47,181 nt of DNA. Source: Tubiluchus corallicola (taxonomy: Eukaryota; Priapulida; Priapulimorpha; Priapulimorphida; Tubiluchidae). Position numbers and translations under genes: made by a program. The stretch covers positions 29,947-77,127 of the forward strand of contig JAQGDQ010000951.1 in the NCBI GenBank assembly GCA_030141605.1, in the 5' to 3' direction. Shown piece by piece: positions 1 to 11,149 of this stretch (position 1 is the stretch's first letter; each line of letters starts with the position of its first letter). The notes beneath the pieces were generated by a model. The model saw only the letters and a list, made by a program, of their open reading frames with translations, made no database searches and had not been told where the DNA came from.

Positions 1-195
1 GTGGCCTACCATACGATAGCTTCTTGGGTCTCTAGCGCAGAATTCATGAATTGTATCATATTTTTGTATTAACAAAAACTGATTATTGATGCACATGTAA
101 TGTATATGTATATGTTTATTGCGAAATAAATCTATTTCATCGGCAACACTTCTCTGTCTAGAAAAAACGGCTGAAAATTGCACACCATCTAGCGA

Positions 196-560
196 TCAGT
201 AAATCGGGCGTCTGCAACAAAACCAGAACGCATACGCTACGCACCAAGCAGGATGGGTGATAGGAAGGCTTTGGTGTTGAAAGTCCAATTGCGACCACAT
301 TTTCCGTTTAGAAGGCTTCTGATTCTGTAGGTGGGTGCCAGTCGGTGCGAATCGAAGCATTCTCCGCGTCCGGAAGCGCTCACGTACAGTGCCACCCAGT
401 GACTGCCGGTAAATTGCCTGGTTGAGTGTTCTCCATCCCTCGCACTTGAGCAACTCGGAAGCCGAGTAAATGCCGCGAAATTGTCACCTGACCAGCGGGA
501 GAGCTCGTTTTTGCATAAATTTGCGCAAGTCTGAGGTGTCCGGTTCCACCATCGCCGCAC
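196..560 (-). pseudogene. adenain/ULP1-like cysteine protease remnant, probably Polinton/Maverick-derived
   Basis: On the minus strand two overlapping frames carry pieces of a small cysteine protease of the adenain/ULP1 type, as encoded by Polinton/Maverick elements. One frame (237-560) has the signature GSHWVALYV, with the presumed catalytic His before Trp, followed by an acidic stretch GECFDS. The adjacent frame (196 to about 300) has the later block AWCVAYAFWF, where the presumed catalytic Cys would lie. The blocks are in the family's order but in different frames, so at least one indel separates them and the copy is dead. The reading frame runs upstream straight into a CA/GT microsatellite, so the N-terminus is lost or replaced. 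No polymerase, integrase or capsid gene is visible nearby. It could instead come from another protease-bearing element. Confidence 0.5.
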
Positions 561-574
561 TGGTGGCAAAACTG

Positions 575-579
575 ACACA

Positions 580-618
<39 letters not shown>

Positions 619-622
619 ACAA

Positions 623-665
<43 letters not shown>
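575..665. repeat. (CA)n microsatellite
   Basis: Nearly pure CA dinucleotides with a few AAC and ATAC interruptions. The Cys/Val-rich and Thr/His-rich open frames across it are low-complexity artefacts. Confidence 0.97.
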
Positions 666-666
<1 letters not shown>

Positions 667-720
667 GCATAATATTGAAGTCACTGACACAAATGACATT
701 ACGTTTTGGTTTTAACTTTT

Positions 721-860
721 TTGGTAATTTTATTGCACACTACACCACACTGCAAGCACATCACCCACCAAACCACACCACCTAAACCACACCACACTAC
801 CTACAACCCACAACACACCATACCCACCACACCACGCCAAACCCGCCACATCACATGGTG
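721..860. repeat. CACCA-rich low-complexity tract
   Basis: A C/A-rich cryptic repeat built from CCACACCA-like words, followed by a short GAT/ATG-rich stretch to about 900. It has no coding features. A GTGGT-rich tract at 14985-15095 looks like the same kind of sequence in the other orientation. Confidence 0.7.
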
Positions 861-900
861 ATTATCATGATGGCCGTGATGATGATGATGGTGACGAAGA

Positions 901-3050
901 TTACAACACCTAAAAGATCTATGCCAACAACACAGCAGCATAGCAAAACCACGCAACTAGAGGGCATCATATAATATTTTACTTGGCAGCTGCAATAAGG
1001 AATTGTTGGGAATTTGTAGCACACTTTAGTACTGTAACAATCAGCACATCAAGCTTTCAAGAAACAGAAGCAATACAGAGGAGGGTAATGGTCTATTACA
1101 ATGTTATTTCAGTCACTACACACATTTAACAGGTGGCTTGACTTTTTACGGAAGGTATAAAGAAATGGAAATTTTGGTGATACTACACTTTTTTACGAAA
1201 AATAATATATTTTTCATGCCCTTGGGCAAAGGAAGACAAACTGTATAATATTGTTCTCCATAATTTCTTCCAAAGTACATTGAGCCATTACACATATTTG
1301 TCATCGTCTTAAAGTGATTTGTTACAAACAATATGAAAATATGAAAAATGCATTCTTTTTTATCTTACATGTTTCTGTAAGAAAAAGCCGAAATACAACT
1401 TATTGGACAAACGAAAGCAACAAAGAAACAATCTCAAATTTTTGAGAATGAACTTACAACTTGATATGGAAACGTTGGATAAGAACCAAATACAAGAACC
1501 AAATAATAAATCTTTGCATTTCACAGAACAGAACAGCTTCCTTGGATACATGGTCATTTCTGTGACGCTGATTTGTAACAAATGATTCACATTGAAACGT
1601 AACAGACGAAAACCAAATGCAATCCCTGCTGACATATTGCGGTAACGGATAATTGAATTTTGCTGCCGTTATTTAACGAGTAAAACGAACGAAATCAAGT
1701 TCCAGACTTTCTTATGAAATGACACCGTCACACCCAATTTCCTCTTACATTGACCACCAAGAAAATGTTAAAAGTATCAGAAAATCTTAGAGCATTTTCT
1801 TTCTGTTTTTGTTTTAAACTGAAACTTCATAAAGTGCCTTGTACTTAACATTCAAAAATAATGCAAAATAGAAGAAAAGTACAAGAAGGGTAATTCTAAA
1901 ACTTTAAAAATGTTTGCCAAAAAAGCAATAGTAGAAAATGTAACTACAAGAGCAAATTAACAAACTGAAGTTAAGTTTCTGTTAGTCGATGTAAACATTA
2001 CTCAACTCTCAACCGTTCTATGCTAACAGTGCTTCTTCTGGGCTCCTTTTGTCTTTGTTCTGAATGTAACTAAACACTCTCTAGACAAATCCGTCTCCTA
2101 CTGCTGTCATGTCCTACTTCTACACCAGTATTAGACTCCTACCAATGTGTGTGAAGACGAGAGACAATACTCTTTTTCTTGCCCTAAATCTACAGAGAAA
2201 TGGTTCTCAGCCTAAATCTTACAACTGGCTCAATCCAATCAACTCAGAAACTACTCATCTCCTTCTTCTGTTGGTTGGAAACCAAATGGTTTTAATTTAC
2301 AAATTCCATAATTCTCATATTAGGACGTTGACTTTTATGCACATATGACCAATCTTGATGCGCGTACGAAGATCTTGTTTTCCAAAACAATAAAACATGA
2401 TTTATTTTTTAGGAATGTGTGATTGGCAGAAACCTCACGTGGAACCTCAGCTACCACTTACAGAGTCACAGAGTGACCAATAGCCACATGTAAAGTTTGT
2501 CCCGCGTCAGTTTTCAGTTTTTAGCTTAATATACTCGAATTTCAAGGCAATACTTTAAATAGTTCAACACCAATTTCCAATCTTATGTATTCTAATTAAT
2601 AGCATACTCAAGCTTATGTACGTGAGTGCGCTACATGCCTTTCCTGAGACAGACTGTGTCATTTGGCTCTCAATTTTGTGGATAAAAGTTGTTACAATTC
2701 ACAATATTGTACAAATAATTTGTATTATGTCCATTGAATTAAATCAAATTCAATTGTTTATTTATTTAAATATCTGTTCCATAAAACACATTTACATCAT
2801 ACAAGCATAAAAAAAATCCACTAAATTCTTAAAAACGTAAAAATTAATACTGATATAAGACAATACTGATTTCATAATTAAAAATACATTGTAATAAAAT
2901 ATTACTAGATTGATCTATTTCATTTTTTAAAGAACAAGCAGGTCTTCATATGATTACGTCAAAGTCCTGAATTTTCAAGTTGACAATGTTAATTAAAAAT
3001 GTTGCATTTTTTATTGGAGAGCAGTGTTTGAATATATATTGAGTTTATCC
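901..3050. other. AT-rich intergenic DNA, no gene seen
   Basis: All six frames are broken by frequent stops. The short open frames show no recognisable domain or convincing splice-site pairs. I see no RNA gene or clear repeat. Confidence 0.6.
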
Positions 3051-3057
3051 AGGTGAA

Positions 3058-3152
3058 CGTGCCTTGTACCATTTACTCATAGGCACAAGGCCAACAAACC
3101 TACAGGTAATGTTATGATTTCCGCTTAAACAAGGAAGCCCATAACATTACCA
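3058..3152. repeat. two adjacent hairpin-forming segments
   Basis: Near 3060 GCCTTGT pairs with ACAAGGC. Just downstream GGTAATGTTATG (about 3106) pairs perfectly with CATAACATTACC (about 3140). The two stems sit side by side upstream of the LINE remnant. They may be part of a decayed short interspersed element; no further support. Confidence 0.4.
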
Positions 3153-3461
3153 GCAATTGGCAGCAGTGGTTTCTTGTAGAGAAAACGAACACGTGACATC
3201 GTCATTTGTCTACTTTCTGTCGTGGGATGCCCTTCTCCTTTTGGCCTGCTGAGTGTCGTTAGTTCTGTCGTACTTGAAGCATTGTCATCAGGTTTAGTTT
3301 TTTCCTTTGTTCTTCTCCATCGTCCCTTTTAATTTCTAAGTTTTGGTTTCGTTGTTTCTTTCTTAGAAAATTCTTGGGTCTCGTTATGCAGCGTATATAT
3401 ATATATGCATGAAATTTTACATTCTTGATTAACAAAATTTTTTGAATATACATTTTAGAAA

Positions 3462-4920
3462 GTGTCAAAATATGTACAAAACCAACCAGTAACACAACCC
3501 ACTTTCTCTTTTGCTAGGGTCAGCGAATACGACATCTTTAAAATGCTAAACACTTTAAATATAAATAAAGGATGTGGACCCTCTGACATGCCAATAAAAA
3601 TCTTGAAAGACTGTGCCAGCACCATCATCTCCTCGTCTAATGTATATCACAAAAGGAGTCTTAATTTGCTCAGCATTTCCAGCAGTGTGTAAACAAGCAA
3701 ACATAACTCCAATACACAAGAAAGATACAAAAGATGACGCTAAAAACTACAGACCAATTTCAGTAGTGCATGTACTAGCTAAAGTATTTGAAAGAGTTAT
3801 CTACAACCAAATAAATCATTACATTGAAAATAATAAGTTACTGTCAAATCATCAATTAGGTTTTAGAAAACTACATTCTACTATAGACGCAATAATTGAT
3901 GCCACTGAAAAGTGGCGTTACAACTTAAATAAAAACAAATATATAAATAAATAATAACAGCAGCATTTTTAGATCTAAGTAAAGCTTTTGACAGCCTCGA
4001 TCATAATTTACTACTAGACTGCTCACGCCACCTAGGATTCGATTATACTTCTCTCAAACTAATTAATAATTACCTACATAATGGAAAACAAAGTCAAGCT
4101 AAACATGCTTTTTCAACATGTGACACACCTCAAAGAGGCATCCCGCAAGGTACCATATTAGGTCCTCTACTATTTTGTTTTAAAAATGGATGATGACAAA
4201 ACAGAATTTATGGTAATACTCCCTAAAACAAATGACATTACACCCTCTAATGCAACACTAAAAGTAGGTGACTGTTAAAAAGAACAAGCAAAAACTGTAA
4301 TATTTTTACATTACTGCCGATAATATACTCATATGGAACAGTTTCATCAAATATATAACGGCATTAACACAGCATTCTTACGAAAAGCCAGAACCAAGAA
4401 AACAAACATTCTCATCTACAAAAGTCTGATATTACCACATTATCTGTATGGTTGCACTTTGCTTCGAAACGTTAAAAATGAAAACTTTATAAACTAAATA
4501 AAATGCTAAATAACGCACACATACTAATACATGGCTATTCTCACAAAACTGCTAAACCACATTCTGCTTTTGCAACAAGCTTAAGAACTTCCACAAAAAT
4601 ACCAATATTAGAAGCCTATCGAGATTATATTTCTTGATAAACATGTCAGTAAATTGAGTATTCCGTTTATAAACAATCCTTTATCATTCATTCCTGATAT
4701 CACTTTAAAAAATAGAATACACAATTTAAAGCAAATTACAAGAAACAATCAATTGGGAAATAAGTCTATTTTAAAACAAGCCATACATTTATGGAACTTA
4801 CTACCCAGTGAAATAAAACAAATAGAATCTCTCCACCAGTTTAAAAAGAAACTAAAAGAATATCAATATAATAGGTTTCAACTTCCAAATTATGCATCTG
4901 AACAAATTACACATACATAA
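3462..4920 (+). pseudogene. CR1/Jockey-type non-LTR retrotransposon reverse transcriptase remnant
   Basis: Several broken frames together give an ordered reverse transcriptase. At 3690-3800 is the fingers block with KNYRPIS. Next comes a segment ending LSNHQLGFRKLHST near 3880. At 3960-4170 is the palm block with FLDLSKAFDSLDHNLLL and RGIPQGTILGPLLF. The catalytic YADD block is missing: sequence jumps from GPLLF (about 4175) to DKTEFMVI (about 4195), so an internal deletion removed the active site. A thumb-like tail at 4654-4920 contains HLWNLLPSEIKQIESLHQFK, typical of the C-terminus of CR1/Jockey ORF2, and ends at TAA. At least three frameshifts and several stops are present. It is inactive. 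The clade call within the superfamily is tentative. Confidence 0.8.
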
Positions 4921-5183
4921 CTTTCATCTACCCCGCCCTTGACTCCACAAAATGATTAAGAATATAAAATTTATACAATGTAATGCATGTTATGTTACTT
5001 ACGTTTATATCAATGGTATATATAGTGTAAATGCCATATGTATTTTTTAATATTGTTTTGTAAAAATCTTTTAATATCGTGTTTGTAAATATGTCCATTT
5101 ATTGTAAATAATTTGACCTATGTTTTGCACTTTCGTTTTTTAGTATGCACTGAATGCATTTGTCTTGAACAGCGTTGTTATAT

Positions 5184-5184
<1 letters not shown>

Positions 5185-5233
<49 letters not shown>

Positions 5234-5236
5234 GCA

Positions 5237-5268
<32 letters not shown>

Positions 5269-5270
5269 CA
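5185..5270. repeat. (CA)n microsatellite with internal (CACG)n
   Basis: A CA tract with a core of CACG tetranucleotides at about 5229-5256, flanked by pure CA on both sides. Confidence 0.97.
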
Positions 5271-5820
5271 TATGTTATTCAGGACATTTCCAATTTAGTG
5301 CCTAACACACTTCTGAAACAACTAAAGTGGAATCCGAATTGTTTTAAAAGCCAACGAAAGTCAATGTTTTAATTCCAGTACCTCCAAACACAGGCATAAA
5401 ATTATTATATATGTAACATAAAGTTTTTCAAAGTATAAGTGGAGACTAAAGACTATAAATCTCGCATCTTAGCACAAGAAAAGTTTTTCAATTTTAACTC
5501 GTACTGATTCAGTTTAGTTCTTTGAATCAAAATGCGCATTCCAAGATACTAATATACCCCCACGAAATTTGTTACAGACAGGTGATTTAATTTAACACCA
5601 ACATTAACCAGCATTAGCAATACAGTACAGTGGTGGAACACCTTTTTATATCCTTCCTACCTCATATATCTACAACAGTTTAACCCAGAACTGGGTTTTG
5701 CACTAACAGGGGCACCTCGATTGCTAGTTGGTCGTTCTCTCCAGCTAGTAACACATAGTAAGCAAAATTTTCATGTGGTAACTCTTTACCCCACAGTCTT
5801 TGTTACAATATAAAAACTTC
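5271..5820. other. AT-rich intergenic DNA, nothing recognised
   Basis: There is no open frame with a recognisable product, no repeat of note and no RNA gene. Confidence 0.6.
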
Positions 5821-5821
5821 T

Positions 5822-6035
5822 AGGTCGGCTAAAGGTACGGCTCCGTGTGTATGTAATGCGTGATGCGTGATCCGTGATGCGTATACAACAGTTTGCATTT
5901 AAACATGCAGATGCGTTTTCGCGTATGTAAATTACGCAATGTGTGCTCCGCATTCATTCGTACGTGATCGCTGACGCCGAATACGCATCACGCAACAATA
6001 CGCAGACGCGAAATCGCTGTTACTTAGGTGAGCCT
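5822..6035. mobile_element. candidate MITE-like inverted-repeat element rich in CpG
   Basis: The left part contains tandem GCGTGATGCGTGAT-like words after GTGTGTATGTAAT (5847-5885). The right part (about 5960-6010) contains GAATACGCATCACGCAAC then AATACGCAGAC. Its reverse complement aligns with the left arm over roughly 25 bases with a few mismatches. CpG and TGCG words are much denser than in the flanks. Terminal inverted repeats with repeated subterminal words suggest a non-autonomous DNA transposon, possibly of the Harbinger or hAT type. I cannot identify exact ends or a target-site duplication. Confidence 0.4.
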
Positions 6036-6710
6036 GTTTTCAAGTTGCCAGTGGCCAATTTCGCTGCTTAGTTTTCTGAAAATTCTAGTTAGGCGAGTCT
6101 TGGACACCTTAGGACCTTCAAACAATAATAATTTTTCTATTTGAATTTTTGTGAGATGGAAGAAGCATGTGCTTATGTGTTGTGCATCTAACTGCAGTGT
6201 CACTAATGGATACGCGTCTCCCCTGCAAAATGTGCGCCCAAAATATGTGCTTTCTGGTAAATTTTTCCGCCTAATAGGAAAATAGCAAGCTAAGGTGCAG
6301 CTGTAATTATCACGCTTAAGTTTCGACAGAGGCATGGTTTCCAAAAATTATCGCTTGCAATTTTCACCAATCGCGAACAAAAATGGAGAAAAAAGCGCCG
6401 AGGGTTGTGTTAATATGCGTAGCGTTTACGGACACACGAAGTCGTATCTTAAGTATTAATTACAATGATAAAAGCACATCTATGAACAATGGCATTTTAA
6501 ATTTCAATACAGTCTATACTAGTTTCTTTGATGAAAGAAGTAGCCGCTACAATGCCCAATACTGCTTAACTTTAGTCATTAAGCCTACGCCATGACCACT
6601 CTGCTGTTCCTGATCTTCGACCTATATTTTCCTAAGTCTAAAGGCAATGGCCGATTCTCTATTGTTTCTTTAATTTACCGTACAGTTTCGTTAACGCACC
6701 TGTTTATAGT
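6036..6710. other. intergenic DNA upstream of the glycosyltransferase gene
   Basis: Short open frames occur on both strands but none resembles a known domain. No obvious TATA box or CpG-island promoter can be assigned to the downstream gene. Confidence 0.5.
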
Positions 6711-6769
6711 AATAGAAAATATCAGGTGTCAGTAAGTGTTGTCTGCATAACAATAACTCATGCTGGAAA

Positions 6770-7870
6770 ATGTGCACACGTGTCACTGTCTCGAATTTCA
6801 CTAAAAGAATAACATACTCATTGAAAATAATACTGAAGGCATGTATCATTTTATCATGTTCATTATTTGTTTTAACGCTTATTAGCAAATCTGCTGAACC
6901 GTCCGGAAATATTAAAATTGGGTACAATATTGACTCCCACATACAAGTGGACCCATACTCTCTAAATGTGATAGATTTTCACTTGATCTTAACAGTTATA
7001 GCTTTCAACAGGAGTGATTCAGTTAATAGATTGTTACAGTCTCTTGAAGCAGCTGATTATATGGGTGATTCTGTTTCATTAGAAATCTGGATAGATGGCC
7101 CGGAAAAAGATGCCCAAAAAACTGTAAAAGTGGCACAAGGTTTTAATTGGAGCCATGGACAGAAGCGATTACACGTGAGAACCAGAAATGTAGGACCTTA
7201 CACACAGTGGTATGATACATGGACTCCTGATCTTCAGGAAACTGGAGAATATGGTCTTATTCTAGAAGATGATTGTGAGGTTTCTCCCCATTATTACAAA
7301 TGGCTTAAGTCAGCAATTTATGTTTATAAAGACTTGAAACATCTAGGCAGCATTACTTTGTTTCGTGGAAGACTTGCAGTAAAACCAGGAGTAGACAGAG
7401 ATGTTCTCTGCCCAACGTGTACAGATAGCGTATTTCTTTACCCAATGTTCAATACGTGGGCTTGTTCACCAATGCCAAGAGTGTGGGCGGAGTTTAGGCA
7501 ATGGTACTTGACAGTAAAACACAATGAAAAATTTATTCCTCTGATTCCTGGTGATGAGAACCTCGTGATAAATGGATGGATACGTCACTTTCATCCACTG
7601 AAGAAGATGAGTTCGGCTTACTTTCATCATTACTGTGGCAAGCATCAGCTTTATACTATATATCCTAATTTGCCAAATAAACTAAGTTTTGTTTGTAATC
7701 ACAGAGAACTTGGACTTCACTACGTCAAAGCTTACGGACTATTGGGTATTTGCACGTATGGCTTGGTAAAATCGTGGAACAATAGTTACACATATTTTCC
7801 CAGACATCCAAAGCGACTTCATTGGGATGGTTACCCTGAAGGCAGGTTTTTCACAGAATATAATTATTAA
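6770..7870 (+). CDS. type II membrane glycosyltransferase-like protein (GT-A fold, GT2/GNT-I-like)
   Basis: An intact single-exon frame of 366 aa. Residues 20-40 form one hydrophobic segment after a short basic N-terminus, as in a Golgi type II signal anchor. The lumenal part starts with ILTVIAFNRSDSVNRLLQSL (73-92), the first strand and helix typical of GT-A nucleotide-sugar transferases. An acidic DXD-like motif, LILEDDCEVS, lies at 163-172. A conserved-looking block with paired cysteines, LCPTC (213-217), GDENLVINGW (261-270) and an FHHYCGKH segment (285-292) follow. The start is the first ATG after an in-frame TAG at 6713-6715. The stop is TAA, with an AATAAA 69 nt later. No frameshift or internal stop is seen, so the gene is probably functional. 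Donor and acceptor sugars cannot be told from sequence. A 5' untranslated exon farther upstream is possible. Confidence 0.82.
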   Translation: MCTRVTVSNFTKRITYSLKIILKACIILSCSLFVLTLISKSAEPSGNIKIGYNIDSHIQVDPYSLNVIDFHLILTVIAFNRSDSVNRLLQSLEAADYMGDSVSLEIWIDGPEKDAQKTVKVAQGFNWSHGQKRLHVRTRNVGPYTQWYDTWTPDLQETGEYGLILEDDCEVSPHYYKWLKSAIYVYKDLKHLGSITLFRGRLAVKPGVDRDVLCPTCTDSVFLYPMFNTWACSPMPRVWAEFRQWYLTVKHNEKFIPLIPGDENLVINGWIRHFHPLKKMSSAYFHHYCGKHQLYTIYPNLPNKLSFVCNHRELGLHYVKAYGLLGICTYGLVKSWNNSYTYFPRHPKRLHWDGYPEGRFFTEYNY

Positions 7871-7938
7871 TTTGTTTAACGTATTTTTTTCATAGCAAAA
7901 TTGCGCAAAAACCCCGAGCAAATGAATTTTTATAGTAA

Positions 7939-7944
7939 AATAAA
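7939..7944 (+). promoter_or_regulatory. polyadenylation signal AATAAA of the glycosyltransferase gene
   Basis: A canonical hexamer 69 nt after the TAA of the 6770-7870 gene, in an A-rich context. Confidence 0.6.
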
Positions 7945-9420
7945 TTAAAAAATTGTGTGAAAAGAAAACATTACAGTATGCTAAAGATTCATCAGCCCAT
8001 TGACTGTACTAAAAACAAAGGTAACGTTCGCACATGTTGAAAGTGTATGTTCTACAGGAACTAATACAAGAATGTCACCTACAGTGCCATCTTTTCTGTC
8101 AAGAGCAAAGGGTAGCGGGTTCGCGTAGCAGAATAGTAAGCTTTTTTCCTGCAAATCGTGTGGAAATCGGGCGTACGTAACGCTCGGGCGTTCCATTACC
8201 CCATACAGATGTTGAAAAAAAATTGCACTATTTTTATGCCGAGTGAAAAACCAATCCATTGGGATACGCGAACTCGGGGCCCCCAGTAGTAAAATAAATG
8301 TTTTAGCGGATGAATGTAATTTCTAGGAACAGACAATATTTGTCACTTTTTGTATGCTAAGTACATGCATTGATTACATGTTTAAATGCTAACTACCTTT
8401 GCCTTGCAAACCTCATTCAGGAAAACCAGAATGCCATATTCTTTTATTTAATTAAGTCTCTGTAATTTTTTGAATGCATAATCACACGTGTGTGTACTGC
8501 TTTTTACAAGTTTTTCGTGTTTTTGACGTTTTACATACTGGGTATTCTTTATATATTTAGTAAAATCAATTCCAATATATCGAAAAACAAACAATAAAAC
8601 AAAATTTGCAAGGTTTTGAAAGGTTATGTTATTCATTTCTTTATTTTAGTAAATAAAATAGCGCAGAAGAAATTAAAAACTGTTTGAAGAGAGAAAACAA
8701 TTATGTACATAATCAGATTTTTTTCAGAAGAAAGAAAATCTGCATAAAAATAGAGAGTACAAATTATATAACTACATTTATACATGCAGAAGCAGAATTA
8801 TCCAGTGAAGCAAAACAAAACTGCAGCTGAAAGTTACCTATTATATACTATAATGAAACGCCAAAGAAAAGCCATTGAATAACATCTGAAAAATATCAAA
8901 GTGGCATGAAATAAGGTAAGCAATGCAGACAAATGATTACAAAATAGGCAAATTTTAAATCTTGTGGCTATCTATGCAGACTTCTGTGTCTGTGACTAAA
9001 TCTACACATGATTACACATTAAACTGAAAAATAAAAAACTGCACACGACAGTACCAATAGGAAAACCATATAATTAAAAAATAGGGTGCAGAAAAAAGTA
9101 TTAAAATAATTAACCAGTAAACACAATATAAAAACATGTGACATGAAATGAAATAACCAATACAGATAATACATACGGGAAGAAAAATTATAGTTCATTA
9201 GTTGTTATAATAATAGATTGTTGGTTGTTAGCAAGCAGGCCAGCAAGCGGAAAACTGTCCAAAAATTGCTTAGCTGGAGGAAAGTAATTTGTAATTAGGG
9301 GCTAAAAAACCAAAAAATTGTGCTCAGTAAAAATATATAAAATAGCACATTAAAAATACATAGTAAACTTTACAGTTCAAGCTAAACTAAACAAAACAGA
9401 AACAACATGGCAAATCTAAA
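7945..9420. other. AT-rich intergenic DNA, no gene seen
   Basis: This is dominated by A-rich sequence with many stops in all frames. The 92-aa frame on the minus strand near 7981-8259 shows no domain. No structural RNA is evident. Confidence 0.6.
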
Positions 9421-9429
9421 GTGTCAAAA

Positions 9430-10353
9430 TAATGAAAGATAAAAACGAGCAGATCTACATTCAGAAGCACGATGATGAAGGTTAAAGCAACGTATGCATC
9501 TATCTCTGTTTTCTTTCAAAGACAGTTTTACAAATTTTACAATTACCAGACCAGTGCGTTGAAGAATTGCAAAAATACAATGTATACCTTTTGGTGGGGG
9601 TTGTTAGAAGATGGCGGTTAATTTGCCGGTAATACCTGGGAAGAGGTCTGAGACTCACTTATAAGGAAGATCTTGTATTGTCTAAGTTGTAGTTGATCCA
9701 CTAGATAATCGCATCGACGCCATGACAGTAGTAGGTACGTTCTCTGTAATAGTGGTTACAAGAATTCAATTATCTAAGGGTTGGTCAGCACCTTTCAAAC
9801 TATGTAAGTGAAGTTCAACCTGGTAGCAAAAATGGCGCAATTGCTTTATATTGTCGGAAACTTCTTCTAGATGAGCAAGTTTATGATGATGTCCATCATT
9901 TGCCATATCATAATCTGATCACCATCTTTATCACCATATCTAGTGCTGATCAACTCAATTACAGTATCATGATTACTATAATAAATAATTGTTAATTGAA
10001 AATCAACCAATAGCCCGAAGTGCATCACCAGAAAATTTAGATTTGGGATAACAAATTTTTTGAACTTTTTCCAAGTCAGGATTCTCATGTACAGCAGAGC
10101 AGAAACAATCCCAGAATGTCTGAAATTGCAGCACATCTCTATGAAATTTCGAAAGTTTTACATATGGACGACGACTAAAACCTGAAGTATTTTTTAAATC
10201 ATTGACAGTTTGTGGTGGATTACGATTAGTAGCGGGAGAAATGTGAAAGGATGGTGACGTCATTGTAGTTACGTACGTCTGTCTGTATGCGTCGAGGTGA
10301 CTGCAATGTTCAGTAGAGGCAGAAAATTTACCTGATGGTCCTTCAATAATTGG
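9430..10353 (-). pseudogene. BEL/Pao retrotransposon Gag remnant (DUF1759-like plus zinc-knuckle region)
   Basis: A minus-strand frame opens after a TAG at 10354-10356. It carries VLQFQTFWDCFCSAVHEN followed by SGDALRAI (10003-10263), the pattern of the DUF1759 region of BEL/Pao Gag. After a frame change, TVIELISTRYGDKD and a downstream HLEEVSDNIKQLRHF block (about 9790-9990) continue the same domain. Farther on (about 9450-9590), again in shifted frames, are Cys/His clusters STHWSGNCKICK and RCIRCFNLHHRASECRS that match the zinc-knuckle end of BEL Gag. Order and spacing fit one element with several frameshifts and stops. No protease, reverse transcriptase, integrase or LTR is visible downstream, so it is a truncated inactive copy. 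Confidence 0.62.
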
Positions 10354-10477
10354 CTAGGAAAATGTAGCTGCTGATAATACACCTTGTTTGCCAGCCTTTC
10401 ATCCCAGCTGTGCCAACCCATGTTCCTGAAGTTGTTGACGACATCTCCTTAGAAACTCTCCCCAGTGGTGCTGTGCA

Positions 10478-10966
10478 GTGTCAACCTCCTACTTTATCTC
10501 CCTTTCCACTCGCTTCAACTACCCACCAGTCTTGTACATCAACACCGGGAGACCTCTGGAGTTTGAATCCTCAGTAGATGAAGGTCTTCCTACTACTGAC
10601 CTAATTTGCGATTTCCTTGATGGTTTAGTCGATGTTACTGTCCACGATCCTACCCAGGAACTTATTCACGACGTTTTAAGTGAGACTATCTTACCAAATG
10701 TATCAGTTGAACACATAATTTCTACAGAGAGAAACGTTAAAGAAAGCATGCCTCTCAGTCACCCAAGCGAGGAGAAGATTCCAAATAGTGGCAATCCTGT
10801 ATATTCCGTAGCCTCTCCTCTCCCAGCAGCCCTCTTTCTTGGCGAAATGCCTCCTGATGATGAAATTCTAAACTCAGGTCTACCACTCGACAAAGTGAAC
10901 GTCATGCCAGTTTCTAGGCCACCTCCTTATAGTCCTCCCCGTGGAGCAGTCGCAACTGCTGAATGA
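10478..10966 (+). CDS. unidentified acidic, proline-rich reading frame with a PPPY motif
   Basis: A 162-aa frame that I do not recognise. The composition (Asp/Glu, Pro, Ser, Thr) looks coding. The C-terminus has SRPPPYSPPRG, a possible WW-domain-binding PPxY motif. After its TGA (10964-10966) the same frame stays open for 56 more codons to 11137 with similar composition. An overlapping frame (about 10390-10570) reads as proline-rich coding sequence just upstream. Together this looks like one longer gene or transposon protein broken by a frameshift near 10560 and a stop at 10964. It could also be terminal exon material of a split host gene. No functional call is justified. Confidence 0.3.
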   Translation: MSTSYFISLSTRFNYPPVLYINTGRPLEFESSVDEGLPTTDLICDFLDGLVDVTVHDPTQELIHDVLSETILPNVSVEHIISTERNVKESMPLSHPSEEKIPNSGNPVYSVASPLPAALFLGEMPPDDEILNSGLPLDKVNVMPVSRPPPYSPPRGAVATAE

Positions 10967-11149
10967 CCAGCGCCTCTTTCTTCTACCCGACCCTATTTTT
11001 CGGCTTTGGTTATTAAAAAACCTCGGACTTTCACCGGTTTTCCCCCTTTAAAGTATGAAACACCAAACAAATTCCACCCATTCTTTACACCAACAAAATC
11101 CAGCACTTACAATTATAATTATCATCTAAATGCATGAAAATAAATGTGT

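Noticed and set aside
577-665. direct-repeat pattern suggesting a CRISPR-like array
   Set aside because: Simple CA repeat without spacers; the window is eukaryotic. The 57-bp array also has no unique spacers.
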